This document shows positions 17,032-26,240 of a DNA stretch of 64,000 nt, in pieces (the first letter of the stretch is position 1; each line of letters begins with the position of its first letter). The position numbers and the translations under genes are program-made. The DNA is from Achromobacter deleyi (GTDB taxonomy: Bacteria; Pseudomonadota; Gammaproteobacteria; Burkholderiales; Burkholderiaceae_B): the NCBI RefSeq assembly GCF_902859705.1, contig NZ_CADIJO010000015.1:1-64000 (forward strand). Reading direction: 5' to 3'. The notes under the pieces are model-generated. The model was not told the DNA's origin, made no database searches, and worked only from the letters and a program-made list of their open reading frames with translations.

Positions 17032-18669
17032 CTACCTTGTCACGCGATAGCCGGCGGCGTCGCGGTCCCACGTGTCGGCGGTGATGCCGTCGTCGCGCAG
17101 GCGGAATTTGCGGACCTTGCCGTTTTCGGTGCGCGGCAGGTCGTCCAGCACCCGCAGGTAGCGCGGCACCGCGAAGTACGGCATGCGCGGCTGGCAGAAA
17201 TCCAGCAACGCCTCGGGCGCCAGCGCGCAGCCGGGCTTGTAGACCAGCGCCGCCATGACCTCGTCTTCGGCGAGTTCCGAACGCACCGCGTACACGGCCG
17301 CGACGGCCACTGACGGATGCGCCAGCAGCACCTGTTCGACCTCGTACGAAGAAATGTTCTCGCCGCGCCGCCGGATCGCGTCTTTCATGCGGTCCAGGAA
17401 GCGGAAATAGCCGTCTGCGTCGCGCACCACCCGGTCGCCGGTGTGGAACCACAGGTTGCGCCAGGCCTCGACTGTCTTGTCGGCCATGCCGAAATAGCCG
17501 GTGGCGATGGCGAACGGCGGACGCGCGCGCAGCAGCAGTTCGCCGGCCTGGCCGTCGGGCAGCGGCGCATCGTATTCGTCGGCAACGATGGCATCGAACT
17601 CGGGCGCCACGCGGCCCATCGTGCCGGCGCGCTGCTGGGCCAGCGGGCCGCCCAGCGCGAAATTGGTTTCGGTCGAGCCGTAGCCTTCGAGCAGCGCGAT
17701 GCCGGTGCGGCCGGTGAATGCGGCATGAAAACGTTCGGGCACGCCCGGGGCCAAGGCAATACGGGTGCGATGGCCGCTTTCGGCGGCCGACGCCTCGCGC
17801 GCCAGCAGCATGGGCACCATGGCGCCCAGCAGATAGGTCACCGTGGCCTGGGTGGCCGCCAGCCGCTCGAAGTACCGGCTGACCGAGAAGCGCGCATCGC
17901 AGATGATCGACGCACCGGTCACCAGCGCCTGGAAACAGGCGTTGAGCGCATTGGTGTGGAACAGCGGCAGGCTGGTGTGCAGCACGTCGGCGGCCGTGAT
18001 TTCCAGGTTGCGCGCGGCGATGACGCCCCACCAGTGGAACTGCGCGTGCGGGCAGCACACGCCCTTGGACAGGCCCGAGGTGCCCGAGGTGTACAGAATG
18101 GCCAGCATGTCGCCCGGCCCCAGGTCGGCGGCGGGCGCCAGGGCATCGGGCAAAGCGGGCAAGGGTTCGGCAGCCGCGGGCAAGTCGGCCACGGCGACCG
18201 GCGCGGCAGGTGTCTGCACCGCCTCGCCATCGGCAGCCAATGCCGCATCGTCCAGCAGCCAGATGCGGCGCAGCGCCAGGGCGTCGGCGTGCTGCCCTGC
18301 CCCGTCCATGGCTGCCAACCCCGCCAGCGCGGGACATGACGCGGCATCCGCCACCAGCAGCACGCAGCCGCTGTTGGCCAGGATGTGCCGCAGCTGCATG
18401 CCGCGCGACGCGGTATTGATGGGCACCACCACCGCGCCCAGCCAGCCGCAGCCCAGCACCACCGACAGGAATTCGATGCGGTTGCCGGCCATGAGGCCGA
18501 CGCGGTCGCCGCGCGCCACGCCGGCCGATGCCAATAGCGCCGCCCAGCGGGCCGCCACGGCCGGCGCCTCGGCATAACGCAACGCGCCACCCGGCGCCTG
18601 GACCCACAGCCGGTCGCCCTGACGGGCGGCCTGGTCGCGTAGCAGCGACGGCAATGTCAATGCGTGCAT
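17032..18669 (-). CDS. AMP-dependent acyl-CoA synthetase/ligase (CaiC-like)
   Basis: 545 aa ANL-superfamily ligase that activates a carboxylic acid to its CoA ester. Motifs: phosphate loop LYTSGTSGLSKG, adenine motif GYGSTETNF, GDRVVRDADGYFRFLDR, hinge DAIRRRGENIS and the catalytic Lys region RTENGKVRK. The hinge resembles crotonobetaine/carnitine-CoA ligases. It is the first gene of the minus-strand catabolic operon and is divergent from a LysR gene. The acid substrate is unknown. Confidence 0.9.
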   Translation of the reverse strand: MHALTLPSLLRDQAARQGDRLWVQAPGGALRYAEAPAVAARWAALLASAGVARGDRVGLMAGNRIEFLSVVLGCGWLGAVVVPINTASRGMQLRHILANSGCVLLVADAASCPALAGLAAMDGAGQHADALALRRIWLLDDAALAADGEAVQTPAAPVAVADLPAAAEPLPALPDALAPAADLGPGDMLAILYTSGTSGLSKGVCCPHAQFHWWGVIAARNLEITAADVLHTSLPLFHTNALNACFQALVTGASIICDARFSVSRYFERLAATQATVTYLLGAMVPMLLAREASAAESGHRTRIALAPGVPERFHAAFTGRTGIALLEGYGSTETNFALGGPLAQQRAGTMGRVAPEFDAIVADEYDAPLPDGQAGELLLRARPPFAIATGYFGMADKTVEAWRNLWFHTGDRVVRDADGYFRFLDRMKDAIRRRGENISSYEVEQVLLAHPSVAVAAVYAVRSELAEDEVMAALVYKPGCALAPEALLDFCQPRMPYFAVPRYLRVLDDLPRTENGKVRKFRLRDDGITADTWDRDAAGYRVTR

Positions 18670-18745
18670 GAAGCGTGCTTCCCCTTGTCGAAAGCGGCCG
18701 CGGGTCCGTTGCCCCGGCTCGTGAAAATTAGTCTAGGAATCAACT

Positions 18746-18786
18746 ATTTATGTGTCAAATTTATGGGTATTATTTCCTGCATAAAT
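18746..18786. promoter_or_regulatory. Candidate LysR-binding inverted repeat in divergent promoter region
   Basis: The 139-bp gap between the CoA-ligase and LysR genes is AT-rich compared with its surroundings. It contains ATTTATG (18746-18752) and CATAAAT (18780-18786), perfect 7-base arms, with another ATTTAT between. It is placed where a LysR protein would act on both promoters. No footprint-level certainty. Confidence 0.4.
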
Positions 18787-18808
18787 CACACTGATATCAA
18801 GGGCAAGC

Positions 18809-19726
18809 GTGGACTTCGATTTGAATCTCATGCGGGTTTTCCTGACGGTGCTGCACGAACGCAGCGTCACCCGCGCGGCCGAACGGCTGCAGTTGACGCA
18901 GCCCGCAGTCAGCTACGCACTGGGACGCCTGCGCGAGAAATTCGATGACCCCTTGTTCGTGCGCACGCCGGCCGGCATGCAGCCCACGCCGGTGGCGTTT
19001 GCGCTGGCCGGCCCGATCGAGCGCGGCATGAACAGCTTTGCCGAAGCCGTCAGCCTGCGTCAGCACTTTGACCCGGCGCGCAGCACGCGGCGGTTTCGCC
19101 TGTCGATGTCCGACATCGGCGAAATGGTGTTCCTGCCGCTCTTGATGGAACGCGTGCACGCGCGGGCGCCGCGCCTGCAGGTCGAAGTCGTGGAAATTGC
19201 GCTGGAACGCCTGCCCCAGGCCCTGCAAGAGGGCGAAGTCGACCTGGCGATCGGCAACCTGGCCGGACTGGGCCGGCACACGCATCATGCCGACCTGTTC
19301 AGCGAGCGCTATGCCTGCATGGGGCGCCGCGGCCATCCGGTGCTGTCCGCCGGCCTGACGCGCGGCCAGTTCAAGCGGCTGGACCACATTCTGGTGGCCT
19401 CGCGCGCCAGCGCCCACCGCTTGCTGGATGATGTCCTGGGCGAAGCCGGGCTGCATCGCCAGCCCTACCTGACGCTGCCGCATTTTTCGGCCGCCGCCGA
19501 GATCGTGCGCCGTACCGACCTGACGGTGACGCTGCCCTACCGCGCCGCCGTCTGGTTCAACCGCGACAGCGCCTTCGAGATCCGGCCGTTGCCGCTGGCG
19601 CTGCCGCCCTTGAGCGTGACGGTGCACTGGCACCCGCGCTTTGAAAGCGATCCGGGCACGCGCTGGCTGCGCCTGCTGGTGGTGGACACGCTGGCGGATC
19701 GGCCCGCCGCGCCGGCCGACGCCTAG
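18809..19726 (+). CDS. LysR-family transcriptional regulator (NodD/LinR-like type)
   Basis: 305 aa from GTG 18809. The N-terminal text DFDLNLMRVFLTVLHERSVT and RAAERLQLTQPAVSYALGRL is the LysR HTH; the 'DLNLL/LMRVF' opening with LREKFDDPLFVRT is typical of the NodD/PcaQ-like subgroup. ATG 18830 is possible but would remove part of the first helix. Divergent from the CoA-ligase operon, which it probably activates in response to the acid or its CoA ester. Confidence 0.88.
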   Translation: MDFDLNLMRVFLTVLHERSVTRAAERLQLTQPAVSYALGRLREKFDDPLFVRTPAGMQPTPVAFALAGPIERGMNSFAEAVSLRQHFDPARSTRRFRLSMSDIGEMVFLPLLMERVHARAPRLQVEVVEIALERLPQALQEGEVDLAIGNLAGLGRHTHHADLFSERYACMGRRGHPVLSAGLTRGQFKRLDHILVASRASAHRLLDDVLGEAGLHRQPYLTLPHFSAAAEIVRRTDLTVTLPYRAAVWFNRDSAFEIRPLPLALPPLSVTVHWHPRFESDPGTRWLRLLVVDTLADRPAAPADA

Positions 19727-19762
19727 CGCTGGCCCGCCGCGTCCGTTGCCTGATCGACCGCC

Positions 19763-20320
19763 CTAGCGCCGGTCATCAGGCCCGGGGGCATCGACGATCA
19801 CAGGGGCCACCGGCATCCCCAACGCCAGATGCCGCAGGTGCCACACCTGCGACAGCGTGCCGCCCCAGAACATGCCGTCGACCAGCCCCGACACACCGCC
19901 GAATGCCGCCGAGAACGCAGCGTTCGCAGCCAGCCCGTGGTCTTGCGCCAGCATCGCCATCAGGGCGAACTTGGACAGGAAAGCCAGTATCAGCAGCACC
20001 AGGGTCAAGGGCGACCCGGGGCGTTCGATCATCTGCGTGTCCGGGTAATAGGTGGCGCGGCCGGCGCGCGCCCACAGCACCCAACCGATCACGCCGCCCG
20101 CGGCAGCGCCCGCCACGAAGGCCTCGTAGGCCGATTGCAGATCGGTGACTTCGCTGTGAATGGATACCAGCACCCAGACCAGGAACAGGATGGGCAAGAG
20201 AAAGGTCCGCGCCACCGACATGCGGCGCGGACGCAGCGCGCGTATGCCGCGGTACACCAGCACGGCGAACAGCGCCCATACCCAGGGCGGGGTGCGATGC
20301 AGCAGGATGTCGAGGCTCAT
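19763..20320 (-). CDS. Conserved membrane protein of unknown function
   Basis: 185 aa with about five hydrophobic segments; starts MSLDILLHRTPPWVWALFAVL. The opening 'ILLHTPPWVW' and the R-LRPRRMS loop recur in small proteobacterial inner-membrane proteins annotated only as DUF; I cannot assign a function. A reading from 20353 adds eleven residues but has no better start signal. Flanked by a convergent LysR gene and by argC on the same strand, 85 nt upstream, with no clear functional tie. Confidence 0.7.
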   Translation of the reverse strand: MSLDILLHRTPPWVWALFAVLVYRGIRALRPRRMSVARTFLLPILFLVWVLVSIHSEVTDLQSAYEAFVAGAAAGGVIGWVLWARAGRATYYPDTQMIERPGSPLTLVLLILAFLSKFALMAMLAQDHGLAANAAFSAAFGGVSGLVDGMFWGGTLSQVWHLRHLALGMPVAPVIVDAPGPDDRR

Positions 20321-20405
20321 GTGCGCTCCGAAGGTCGGGGCCGGTGGCGTCATTGATCCCGCCAGTTGAGCAGGAATTTCCTGACAAACTGCTGTGGGGG
20401 TTCGA

Positions 20406-21350
20406 TCAGGCTTCGGCCAGCGCCATCGCCTGGATCATCAGGTCCAGGTTCTGTACCGCGGCGCCCGACGCGCCCTTGCCCAGGTTGTCGAACACCGCCG
20501 TCAGCAGCACCTGCCCGTGCGCATCGTTGCCGTACACCGCCAGGCGCAGATTATTGGTGCCATTGAGCACCTGCGGATCCAGGTGCGTGTGCGCGGCGGC
20601 CTCTTGCTGCGCCACCACCTGCACGTACTGCTGGCCGTCGTAATGGCGCGCCAGGCAGTCGTGCAACTGCTGCGCCGTGACCCCGGCGGGCAACAGGCGC
20701 AGTTGCAACGGCACGGTCAGCACGATGCCCTGGCGGAACGAACCGTACGACGGCACGAACACCGGCCGTTGGCTCAAGCCCGCATGGCGCTCGATTTCCG
20801 GGGTGTGCTTGTGCGCCAGGCCCAGGCCATAGACCTGGAAGGCCGGGCCGCCCGCCGCGCCCGGCGCCTCGTAGGCGTCGACAGTGGCACGGCCGCCGCC
20901 CGAATAGCCCGACACCGCCTGCACGGCCAAGGGGTAGTCCGCGGGCACCAAACCTGCCTGCACCAGCGGACGCAGCAAGGCGATCGCGCCGGTGGGGTAG
21001 CAGCCGGGGTTGCTGACCCGCTTGGCCTGGGCGATGCGCTCGGCCTGGCCCTCAGCCATTTCCGGAAAGCCGTAGACCCAGCCCGCCGTGGTGCGATGGG
21101 CCGAACTGGCGTCGATGACGCGCACATCGGGGTTGACGATGGACGCCACGGCCTGGCGCGCCGGCTCGTCCGGCAGGCACAGAATGGCGATGTCCGCCGC
21201 ATTGATGGCGTCGGCGCGCCGCTGCGGGTCCTTGCGGTCGGCGGCAGGCAGCGTCACCAGGCGCAGGTCGGTGCGGCCTTGCAGCCGTTCATGAATCTGC
21301 AGACCGGTGGTGCCCTGGTCGCCGTCGATGAATACAAGGGGGTGGGTCAT
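20406..21350 (-). CDS. argC: N-acetyl-gamma-glutamyl-phosphate reductase (type 2, short form)
   Basis: 314 aa, arginine biosynthesis step 3: NADPH reduction of N-acetylglutamyl phosphate to the semialdehyde. N-terminal [18 protein letters not shown] is the nucleotide-binding opening of the short ArgC type. The catalytic Cys117 lies in SNPGCYPTG, and [13 protein letters not shown] supplies the active-site His. ATG 21350 is chosen because the earlier in-frame codons (ATG 21362 and beyond) add text unlike the family. Divergent from a LysR gene at 21521. Confidence 0.92.
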   Translation of the reverse strand: MTHPLVFIDGDQGTTGLQIHERLQGRTDLRLVTLPAADRKDPQRRADAINAADIAILCLPDEPARQAVASIVNPDVRVIDASSAHRTTAGWVYGFPEMAEGQAERIAQAKRVSNPGCYPTGAIALLRPLVQAGLVPADYPLAVQAVSGYSGGGRATVDAYEAPGAAGGPAFQVYGLGLAHKHTPEIERHAGLSQRPVFVPSYGSFRQGIVLTVPLQLRLLPAGVTAQQLHDCLARHYDGQQYVQVVAQQEAAAHTHLDPQVLNGTNNLRLAVYGNDAHGQVLLTAVFDNLGKGASGAAVQNLDLMIQAMALAEA

Positions 21351-21520
21351 GAGCGTGGCCATCCTGAAATGCCGGCGCGGCCGGCGGGTCGTCGATAGAA
21401 TCCGGAGCCGGGCCTGTTGACCGCAGCCTTCCGGGTACGTGCTCATCATTGCCCAATGCGCTGCATAGTAAAAGTCGAATATCATGACGATTCAATTCAG
21501 CTTTACTGAACGTCGACACC

Positions 21521-22414
21521 ATGCGTGAAATCAACCTGGACCGCCTGCGCACCCTGGTCGCCATTGCCGACCTGGGCTCATTCGCCGACGCCGCCCGCGC
21601 GCTGCACCTGGCCCCGCCCACGGTCAGCCTGCACGTGGCCGACCTGGAAGCGCGCATCGGCGCCCCGCTGCTCACGCGCAAGCGCGGCCAGGTGCGCCCC
21701 ACGCCCATCGGCGACACCCTGCTGGAACGCGCGCGCCGTCTGCTGGCCGAAGCCGACCAGGCGCTGGACGACGTGCAGCGGCAGGTACAGGGGCTGGGCG
21801 GCCGGGTGCGGCTGGGTGCGTCCACCGGCGCCATCGCGCACCTGCTGCCGCAGGCGCTGGAGGCCTTGGGGCGCGACCATCCCGGCATCGACGTGCAGGT
21901 GGCCGTGCTGACCTCGCAGGAAACCTTGCAGCAGTTGAACGAAGGCGCGCTGGACGTCGGCCTGGTGGCGCTGCCGCAGCCGCCCATGCCGGGGCTGGTG
22001 CTGCGGCCGTGGCGGCGCGATCCCATCATGGCGTTTCTGCCGGCGGGCTGGAAAGCGCCCGCGCGCATCACGCCGGCCTGGCTGGGCGAACGGCCGCTGA
22101 TTCTCAACGATGCCAGCACGCGGCTGTCGCGCCAGACCGGCGAGTGGTTTGCCGGCGCGGGCCTGAACCCGCGGCCGCGCATCCAGCTGAACTACAACGA
22201 CGCCATCAAGAGCCTGGTGGCGGCAGGCTACGGCGCCACGCTGCTGCCGCACGAAGCCACCGCGCCGCAGCCGGATCCGCGCATCGCCATGCGGCCGTTG
22301 CGTCCGGCGCTGTGGCGCCCGCTGGGCATCGCGCACCGGGCCGGCCAGGTCGAACGCGCCACGCAGCATGTGCTGGATGCCTTGTGGGCGCTGCGTGAAG
22401 CGGACGCGGCCTGA
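21521..22414 (+). CDS. LysR-family transcriptional regulator
   Basis: 297 aa. HTH: NLDRLRTLVAIADLGSFADA then ARALHLAPPTVSLHVADLEA, followed by RKRGQVRPTPIGDTLLERAR. The effector domain starts near residue 95. It is divergent from argC, with 170 bp between, so control of argC is possible but not shown. Its stop faces the ClC gene, with a hairpin between. Confidence 0.88.
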   Translation: MREINLDRLRTLVAIADLGSFADAARALHLAPPTVSLHVADLEARIGAPLLTRKRGQVRPTPIGDTLLERARRLLAEADQALDDVQRQVQGLGGRVRLGASTGAIAHLLPQALEALGRDHPGIDVQVAVLTSQETLQQLNEGALDVGLVALPQPPMPGLVLRPWRRDPIMAFLPAGWKAPARITPAWLGERPLILNDASTRLSRQTGEWFAGAGLNPRPRIQLNYNDAIKSLVAAGYGATLLPHEATAPQPDPRIAMRPLRPALWRPLGIAHRAGQVERATQHVLDALWALREADAA

Positions 22415-22430
22415 TGAGCCTGGCCTGCCG

Positions 22431-22464
22431 GGCTTGAGCGACAGCCTGAGTCGCCGCTCAAGCC
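22431..22464. terminator. Hairpin between convergent LysR and ClC genes
   Basis: Perfect 10-base arms GGCTTGAGCG (22431-22440) and CGCTCAAGCC (22455-22464). It lies between two convergent stop codons (22414 and 22505), so it can serve both directions. No long T-run follows on either strand. Confidence 0.5.
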
Positions 22465-22504
22465 TATTACGTTTACGCCACGATCTCGAACAGAGACGTC
22501 ACGC

Positions 22505-24304
22505 TCACCCTTCGCCCTTCCCCGCCACCGCAGGCGCACGCCGGAAGAACGCCGCCCGTTCGCTTTCTTCGCGCAGCCGCCGGGCACGGCTGCGGAACAG
22601 GTCCTTGCGGCCCACGATGCCCAGCACCCGTCCGCTGGCGCGATCCAGGATGGGCACGCGGCCCGCGCCCGACAGCGCCATGCGGTCGGCGATCTGGCTG
22701 GCCAGTTCTTCCGGATAGCCGTAGACCAACTCGCGGCCTTGCAGCGCCTGCGCCAAGGTCTGCGCCTGCGAGGCCGGGTCCAGCGCCCAGGCCAGGCTGT
22801 CGGCGCGCGTCACTTCGCCCACCGCCGCGCCGTCGGCATCCACCACCGGATAGCTGGTGTGCACGGGCTGCGTGTGTGTGAAATGCGCGATGGCCTGCGC
22901 CACCGTGAGCGTGTCGGGCAGCGTTTGCGCCGGGCTTGTCATGACCTGGCTTGCGCGCAGCAGATCGAACGGATCGACCCGATATTCGCGGTTGATGTGA
23001 TGGCCGCGGCGCGCGATCTTTTCGGTCAGGATCGACCGGCGCAGCAGCAGCACCGTCACGCCGTAGGCAAACACGCAGGCCGCCAGCACCGGCAGCAAGG
23101 CGCCCAGGTTGCCAGTCAGTTCCACCGCGAATAGCGTGGCCGTGAGCGGCGCGCGCATCGTGCCGCCCATCATCGCGGCCATGCCCACCAGCGCCCAGAA
23201 GCCCGGATCGGCCTGCGGCAGCAGCGGCGCGGCCAGGGCACCCAGCGCGCCGCCAAAGATCAGCAGCGGCGCCAGTACCCCGCCGGACGTACCCGAGCCC
23301 AGCGCGATCGCCCAGATCGCCACCTTGACCGCCAACAGCAGCAGCACCGCCTGCATGGCCAGGTCGCCCGCCAGCAGGTGGCGGATGTTGTCGTAGCCCA
23401 CGCCCAGCGCGGCCGGGTCGATCAGCCCGCCGATGCCGATGGCCAGGCCGCCCAGGGCCGGCCACCACATCCAGTGGATGGGCAACTTTTCGAACAGGTC
23501 TTCGGCGGCATACACCAGCGACGTCAGCACGCCCGACCCCAGGCCGGCCAGCACCCCCACGGCGGCGCAGGCCACCAGGTGCCATGGCGTGAATGGCAAG
23601 GCGCCGGTGTAGGCGAAGATGGGGCCGCCATCCAGCACGAAGGCGCGCGCCACCGCCGCCACCAAGGCGGCCGTGGCCACCGGCAGGAAGCTGCGCGGCT
23701 TCCATTCGAACAGCAGCAGTTCCACCGCCAGCAGCACGGCCGCCAGCGGCGTGGCGAAGATGGCCGTCATGCCCGCCGCCGCGCCCGCCACCAGCAGCGT
23801 CTTGCGCTCGCCGTCATTCAGGTGGATGGTCTGCGCCAGCAGCGAGCCGATGGCGCCGCCCGTCATGATGATGGGCCCTTCGGCGCCGAACGGGCCGCCG
23901 GTGCCGATGGATATTGCCGACGACACGGGCTTGAGCACGGCAACCTTGGGCGCGATGCGGCTCTTGCCGATCAGGATGGCTTCCATGGCTTCGGGGATGC
24001 CGTGGCCGCGAATCTTTTCGGACCCGTAGCGCGCCATCAGGCCGATGATGAGGCAGCCGATGACGGGGATGGCGACCGACGCCAAGCCCAGGCGCCCGGT
24101 CGTGATGGGCAGGTCGGCAAACGAGAACAGGCCGTGATAGGCCAGGTTGGTACAAAACGCGATCAGGCGCAGCAGCGCCCAGGCGGCGGCCACGCTGGCC
24201 AGGCCCACCGGCACGGCCAGCGCCATCAGCAGCACGACGCGCCGGTCGGTGGTGAAGTCGCCCAGCCGCAAGGCGGCGCGGGCGGAAGTGGAAACGGGAG
24301 GCAT
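22505..24304 (-). CDS. ClC-family chloride channel/antiporter with C-terminal CBS pair
   Basis: 599 aa. Membrane part about residues 25-430 with the ClC filter motifs: RGHGIPEAMEA (His101 where EcClC has Ser107 of GSGIP), GPFGAEGP with gating Glu142, and the GTSGGVLAP segment. A CBS pair fills about residues 445-580. The Glu suggests Cl-/H+ exchange or gated transport; the His in the first filter motif departs from classic chloride filters. Divergent from a marR gene, whose promoter region holds a candidate operator, so MarR control is likely. Confidence 0.9.
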   Translation of the reverse strand: MPPVSTSARAALRLGDFTTDRRVVLLMALAVPVGLASVAAAWALLRLIAFCTNLAYHGLFSFADLPITTGRLGLASVAIPVIGCLIIGLMARYGSEKIRGHGIPEAMEAILIGKSRIAPKVAVLKPVSSAISIGTGGPFGAEGPIIMTGGAIGSLLAQTIHLNDGERKTLLVAGAAAGMTAIFATPLAAVLLAVELLLFEWKPRSFLPVATAALVAAVARAFVLDGGPIFAYTGALPFTPWHLVACAAVGVLAGLGSGVLTSLVYAAEDLFEKLPIHWMWWPALGGLAIGIGGLIDPAALGVGYDNIRHLLAGDLAMQAVLLLLAVKVAIWAIALGSGTSGGVLAPLLIFGGALGALAAPLLPQADPGFWALVGMAAMMGGTMRAPLTATLFAVELTGNLGALLPVLAACVFAYGVTVLLLRRSILTEKIARRGHHINREYRVDPFDLLRASQVMTSPAQTLPDTLTVAQAIAHFTHTQPVHTSYPVVDADGAAVGEVTRADSLAWALDPASQAQTLAQALQGRELVYGYPEELASQIADRMALSGAGRVPILDRASGRVLGIVGRKDLFRSRARRLREESERAAFFRRAPAVAGKGEG

Positions 24305-24381
24305 GGTTCTTGGGACAGGAGACGGGGCGCAAGGCCCGGAAACCGGCGCAGGTGTTTTCTGCGCGGCGTTTGCGAAAGATC

Positions 24382-24408
24382 AAATATATCGTATCACGAC
24401 ATATATTA
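24382..24408. promoter_or_regulatory. Candidate MarR operator between ClC and marR
   Basis: An AT-rich imperfect palindrome lies in the divergent gap just before the marR start. It contains AAATATATCG (24382-24391) and on the other arm ACATATATTA (24399-24408). The same decamer AAATATATCG recurs on the minus strand before the HPP-CBS gene (24930-24939). This is the usual place for autoregulation by a MarR protein. Confidence 0.55.
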
Positions 24409-24418
24409 GAATCGGCCG

Positions 24419-24871
24419 GTGAAACGATCCCCGCCCCCCGCCCTGCCGTCCGCGTCCGACTACGAATTGCTGGCCGAATTCCGTTACGCGCTGCGCAAGT
24501 TCGCCGCCTTCAGCGAAAACGCCGCCGCCGGCCTGGACCTGATGCCGCAACAACACCAGGCGTTGCTCGCCATCAAGGGCAGCCGCGCCGGCGCCCCGGC
24601 CCGCCGCGGCCTGTACGTGGGCGAAATTGCCGAGCGCCTGCTGATCCGGCCGCACACGGCGGCCGAACTGGTCAACCGCCTGGAACGGCTGGACCTGGTG
24701 CGCCGCGAGCCCGACCCCGAAGACGGCCGCCGCGTGGAAGTGGTGCTGACGGCCAAGGCCGAACGCATCCTGGAAAGCCTGTCGGCCTCGCACCTGGAAG
24801 AACTGCGCGCCATGCGGCCGCTGCTGACCCGTTTGTTGACCCGCATCGACGACGACGCACCCGCGCGCTGA
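24419..24871 (+). CDS. MarR-family transcriptional regulator
   Basis: 150 aa from GTG 24419. The winged-helix core shows VGEIAERLLIRPHTAAELVNR, the recognition-helix region, then RREPDPEDGRRVEVVLTAKAE, the wing with the conserved DxR. It lies between the divergent ClC gene and the co-directional HPP-CBS gene and has matching AT-rich motifs on both sides, so it probably represses itself and both transporters. The ligand is unknown; anions or phenolic acids are only guesses. Confidence 0.88.
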   Translation: MKRSPPPALPSASDYELLAEFRYALRKFAAFSENAAAGLDLMPQQHQALLAIKGSRAGAPARRGLYVGEIAERLLIRPHTAAELVNRLERLDLVRREPDPEDGRRVEVVLTAKAERILESLSASHLEELRAMRPLLTRLLTRIDDDAPAR

Positions 24872-24915
24872 TTTCCTGACCATTACCTGACTCGGCCCAA
24901 CCCCCGCCGCGTGAT

Positions 24916-24939
24916 AAATTATCGTCCCCCGATATATTT
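24916..24939. promoter_or_regulatory. Second candidate MarR operator, before HPP-CBS gene
   Basis: Inverted repeat AAATTATCG (24916-24924) / CGATATATTT (24930-24939) around TCCCC. Its right arm is the reverse complement of the AAATATATCG decamer at the ClC/marR operator. It lies 21 nt before the TTG start of the HPP gene. Confidence 0.55.
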
Positions 24940-24960
24940 CACGGGGGCAAGGAGAGGGTT

Positions 24961-26127
24961 TTGGCTGTGGGTATCAAGCGCTGGCTTGGCGCGTTCGCAC
25001 CAGCGCCGGTCGGCGTCAACGGGCGCGAAAAGCTCTATGGCGCCGTGGGCGCGCTGGTGGGGCTGTTCTGCACCGAATGGGTCGGCCGCCATGCGTTGGG
25101 CGTGGCCAGCCCCTGGTTCATCGCGCCGATGGGCGCGTCCGCCGTGCTGCTGTTCGCCGCGCCTGCCAGCCCGCTGGCCCAGCCCTGGTCCATTCTGGCG
25201 GGCAATCTGGTGTCGGCGCTGATCGGCGTATTCTGCGCCCAGTTCATCGGCGACCCCGGCCTTGCCGCCGCCACGGCCGTGGCGCTGGCCATCGGCGCCA
25301 TGTTCTGGCTGCGCTGCCTGCATCCGCCCAGCGGCGCGGTGGCCCTGACCGCCGTGCTGGGCGGTCCGCCCGTGGCCGCGTTGGGCTATGGCTTCGTGCT
25401 GTGGCCGGTGGGGCTCAATACCGTCATCCTGCTGTGCATCGCCGTGGTCTTCAACGGCCTGCTCAAACGCAATTACCCGCGCCGCCACGCCGAGCCGGCC
25501 GCCGGCCACCGCACCCGCGACCCCGTTCCCAGCGCGCGGCTGGGCTTTTCGCGCGCCGACCTGGACCAGGCGCTGGCCCAGCGCGGCGAGTTGCTGGACA
25601 TCAGCAAGGAAGACCTTGAAGACATCGTGCTGGCCGCCGAACTGCGCGCCAGCACCCGCCGCTTTGGCGACGTGCGTTGCGCCGACATCATGTCGCGCGA
25701 CGTGGTCACCGTGCAGCGGCAAGACCCGCTGGATTACGCCGTGCGCCTGTTCGACAAGCATCGGCTGCAGTGGCTGCCGGTGCTGGATTCGTCCGGCCAC
25801 TACGCCGGCATGCTGGCTCAGGGCGACGTGCTGGCCCGCAAGAGCCGGCCGGCGCCCGTTGCAGCGGCTGGCGGCGCGCCGGCCGACCTGCTGGTGGCCG
25901 ACTGCATGCGGTCCGAAGTGCCGTTCGCCACGCCGGGCCTGCCCGCCATCGAACTCGCGCGGCCGATGTCGGACCATCTGCATTGCGTGCCGGTGCTGGG
26001 CGAAGACCGCACGCTGGTCGGCCTGGTGACCCAGTCCGATCTGGTGGCCGCGCTGTACCAGATGACGGTGTCGGCCGCGGCGCAGACCGCACCGGACCAG
26101 GACATCGGCTCACGGCTGGCGGCCTGA
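24961..26127 (+). CDS. HPP-family membrane protein with CBS pair
   Basis: 388 aa from TTG 24961, chosen because AAGGAG ends 6 nt before it; GTG 24967 is the alternative. Residues about 20-170 are the HPP domain (four membrane spans; the family HPP motif is seen in CLHPPSGAVALTAVLGG). Residues about 235-375 hold two CBS motifs (MSRDVVTVQRQDPL and MRSEVPFATPGLPAIEL). HPP proteins are poorly known; a plant member was linked to nitrite transport. Pairing with a ClC gene that also has CBS domains suggests a shared anion or nucleotide-sensing theme. Confidence 0.85.
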   Translation: MAVGIKRWLGAFAPAPVGVNGREKLYGAVGALVGLFCTEWVGRHALGVASPWFIAPMGASAVLLFAAPASPLAQPWSILAGNLVSALIGVFCAQFIGDPGLAAATAVALAIGAMFWLRCLHPPSGAVALTAVLGGPPVAALGYGFVLWPVGLNTVILLCIAVVFNGLLKRNYPRRHAEPAAGHRTRDPVPSARLGFSRADLDQALAQRGELLDISKEDLEDIVLAAELRASTRRFGDVRCADIMSRDVVTVQRQDPLDYAVRLFDKHRLQWLPVLDSSGHYAGMLAQGDVLARKSRPAPVAAAGGAPADLLVADCMRSEVPFATPGLPAIELARPMSDHLHCVPVLGEDRTLVGLVTQSDLVAALYQMTVSAAAQTAPDQDIGSRLAA

Positions 26128-26183
26128 GCGCCCCGCGCGACCCTGCGCGCATTGACGGGCCGCGCGGGGGTGCGTCGTGTACC

Positions 26184-26218
26184 GCCCTCCGTAGCCCTAC
26201 GGATTCCGGTCCGGAATC
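26184..26218. promoter_or_regulatory. Double palindrome before the histidine kinase gene
   Basis: TCCGTAG-CC-CTACGGA (26188-26203) is a 7-base inverted repeat within a 20-mer starting at 26184. The 20-mer recurs with one change at 28409-28428 before the GlcG-like gene. A second perfect palindrome, GATTCCGG-T-CCGGAATC (26202-26218), overlaps its end. Both lie 23-57 bases before the GTG start at 26241. The first is a likely site for the FixJ-type regulator encoded downstream. Confidence 0.65.
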
Positions 26219-26240
26219 TCCGCAGGGCATAATTCCAGGC

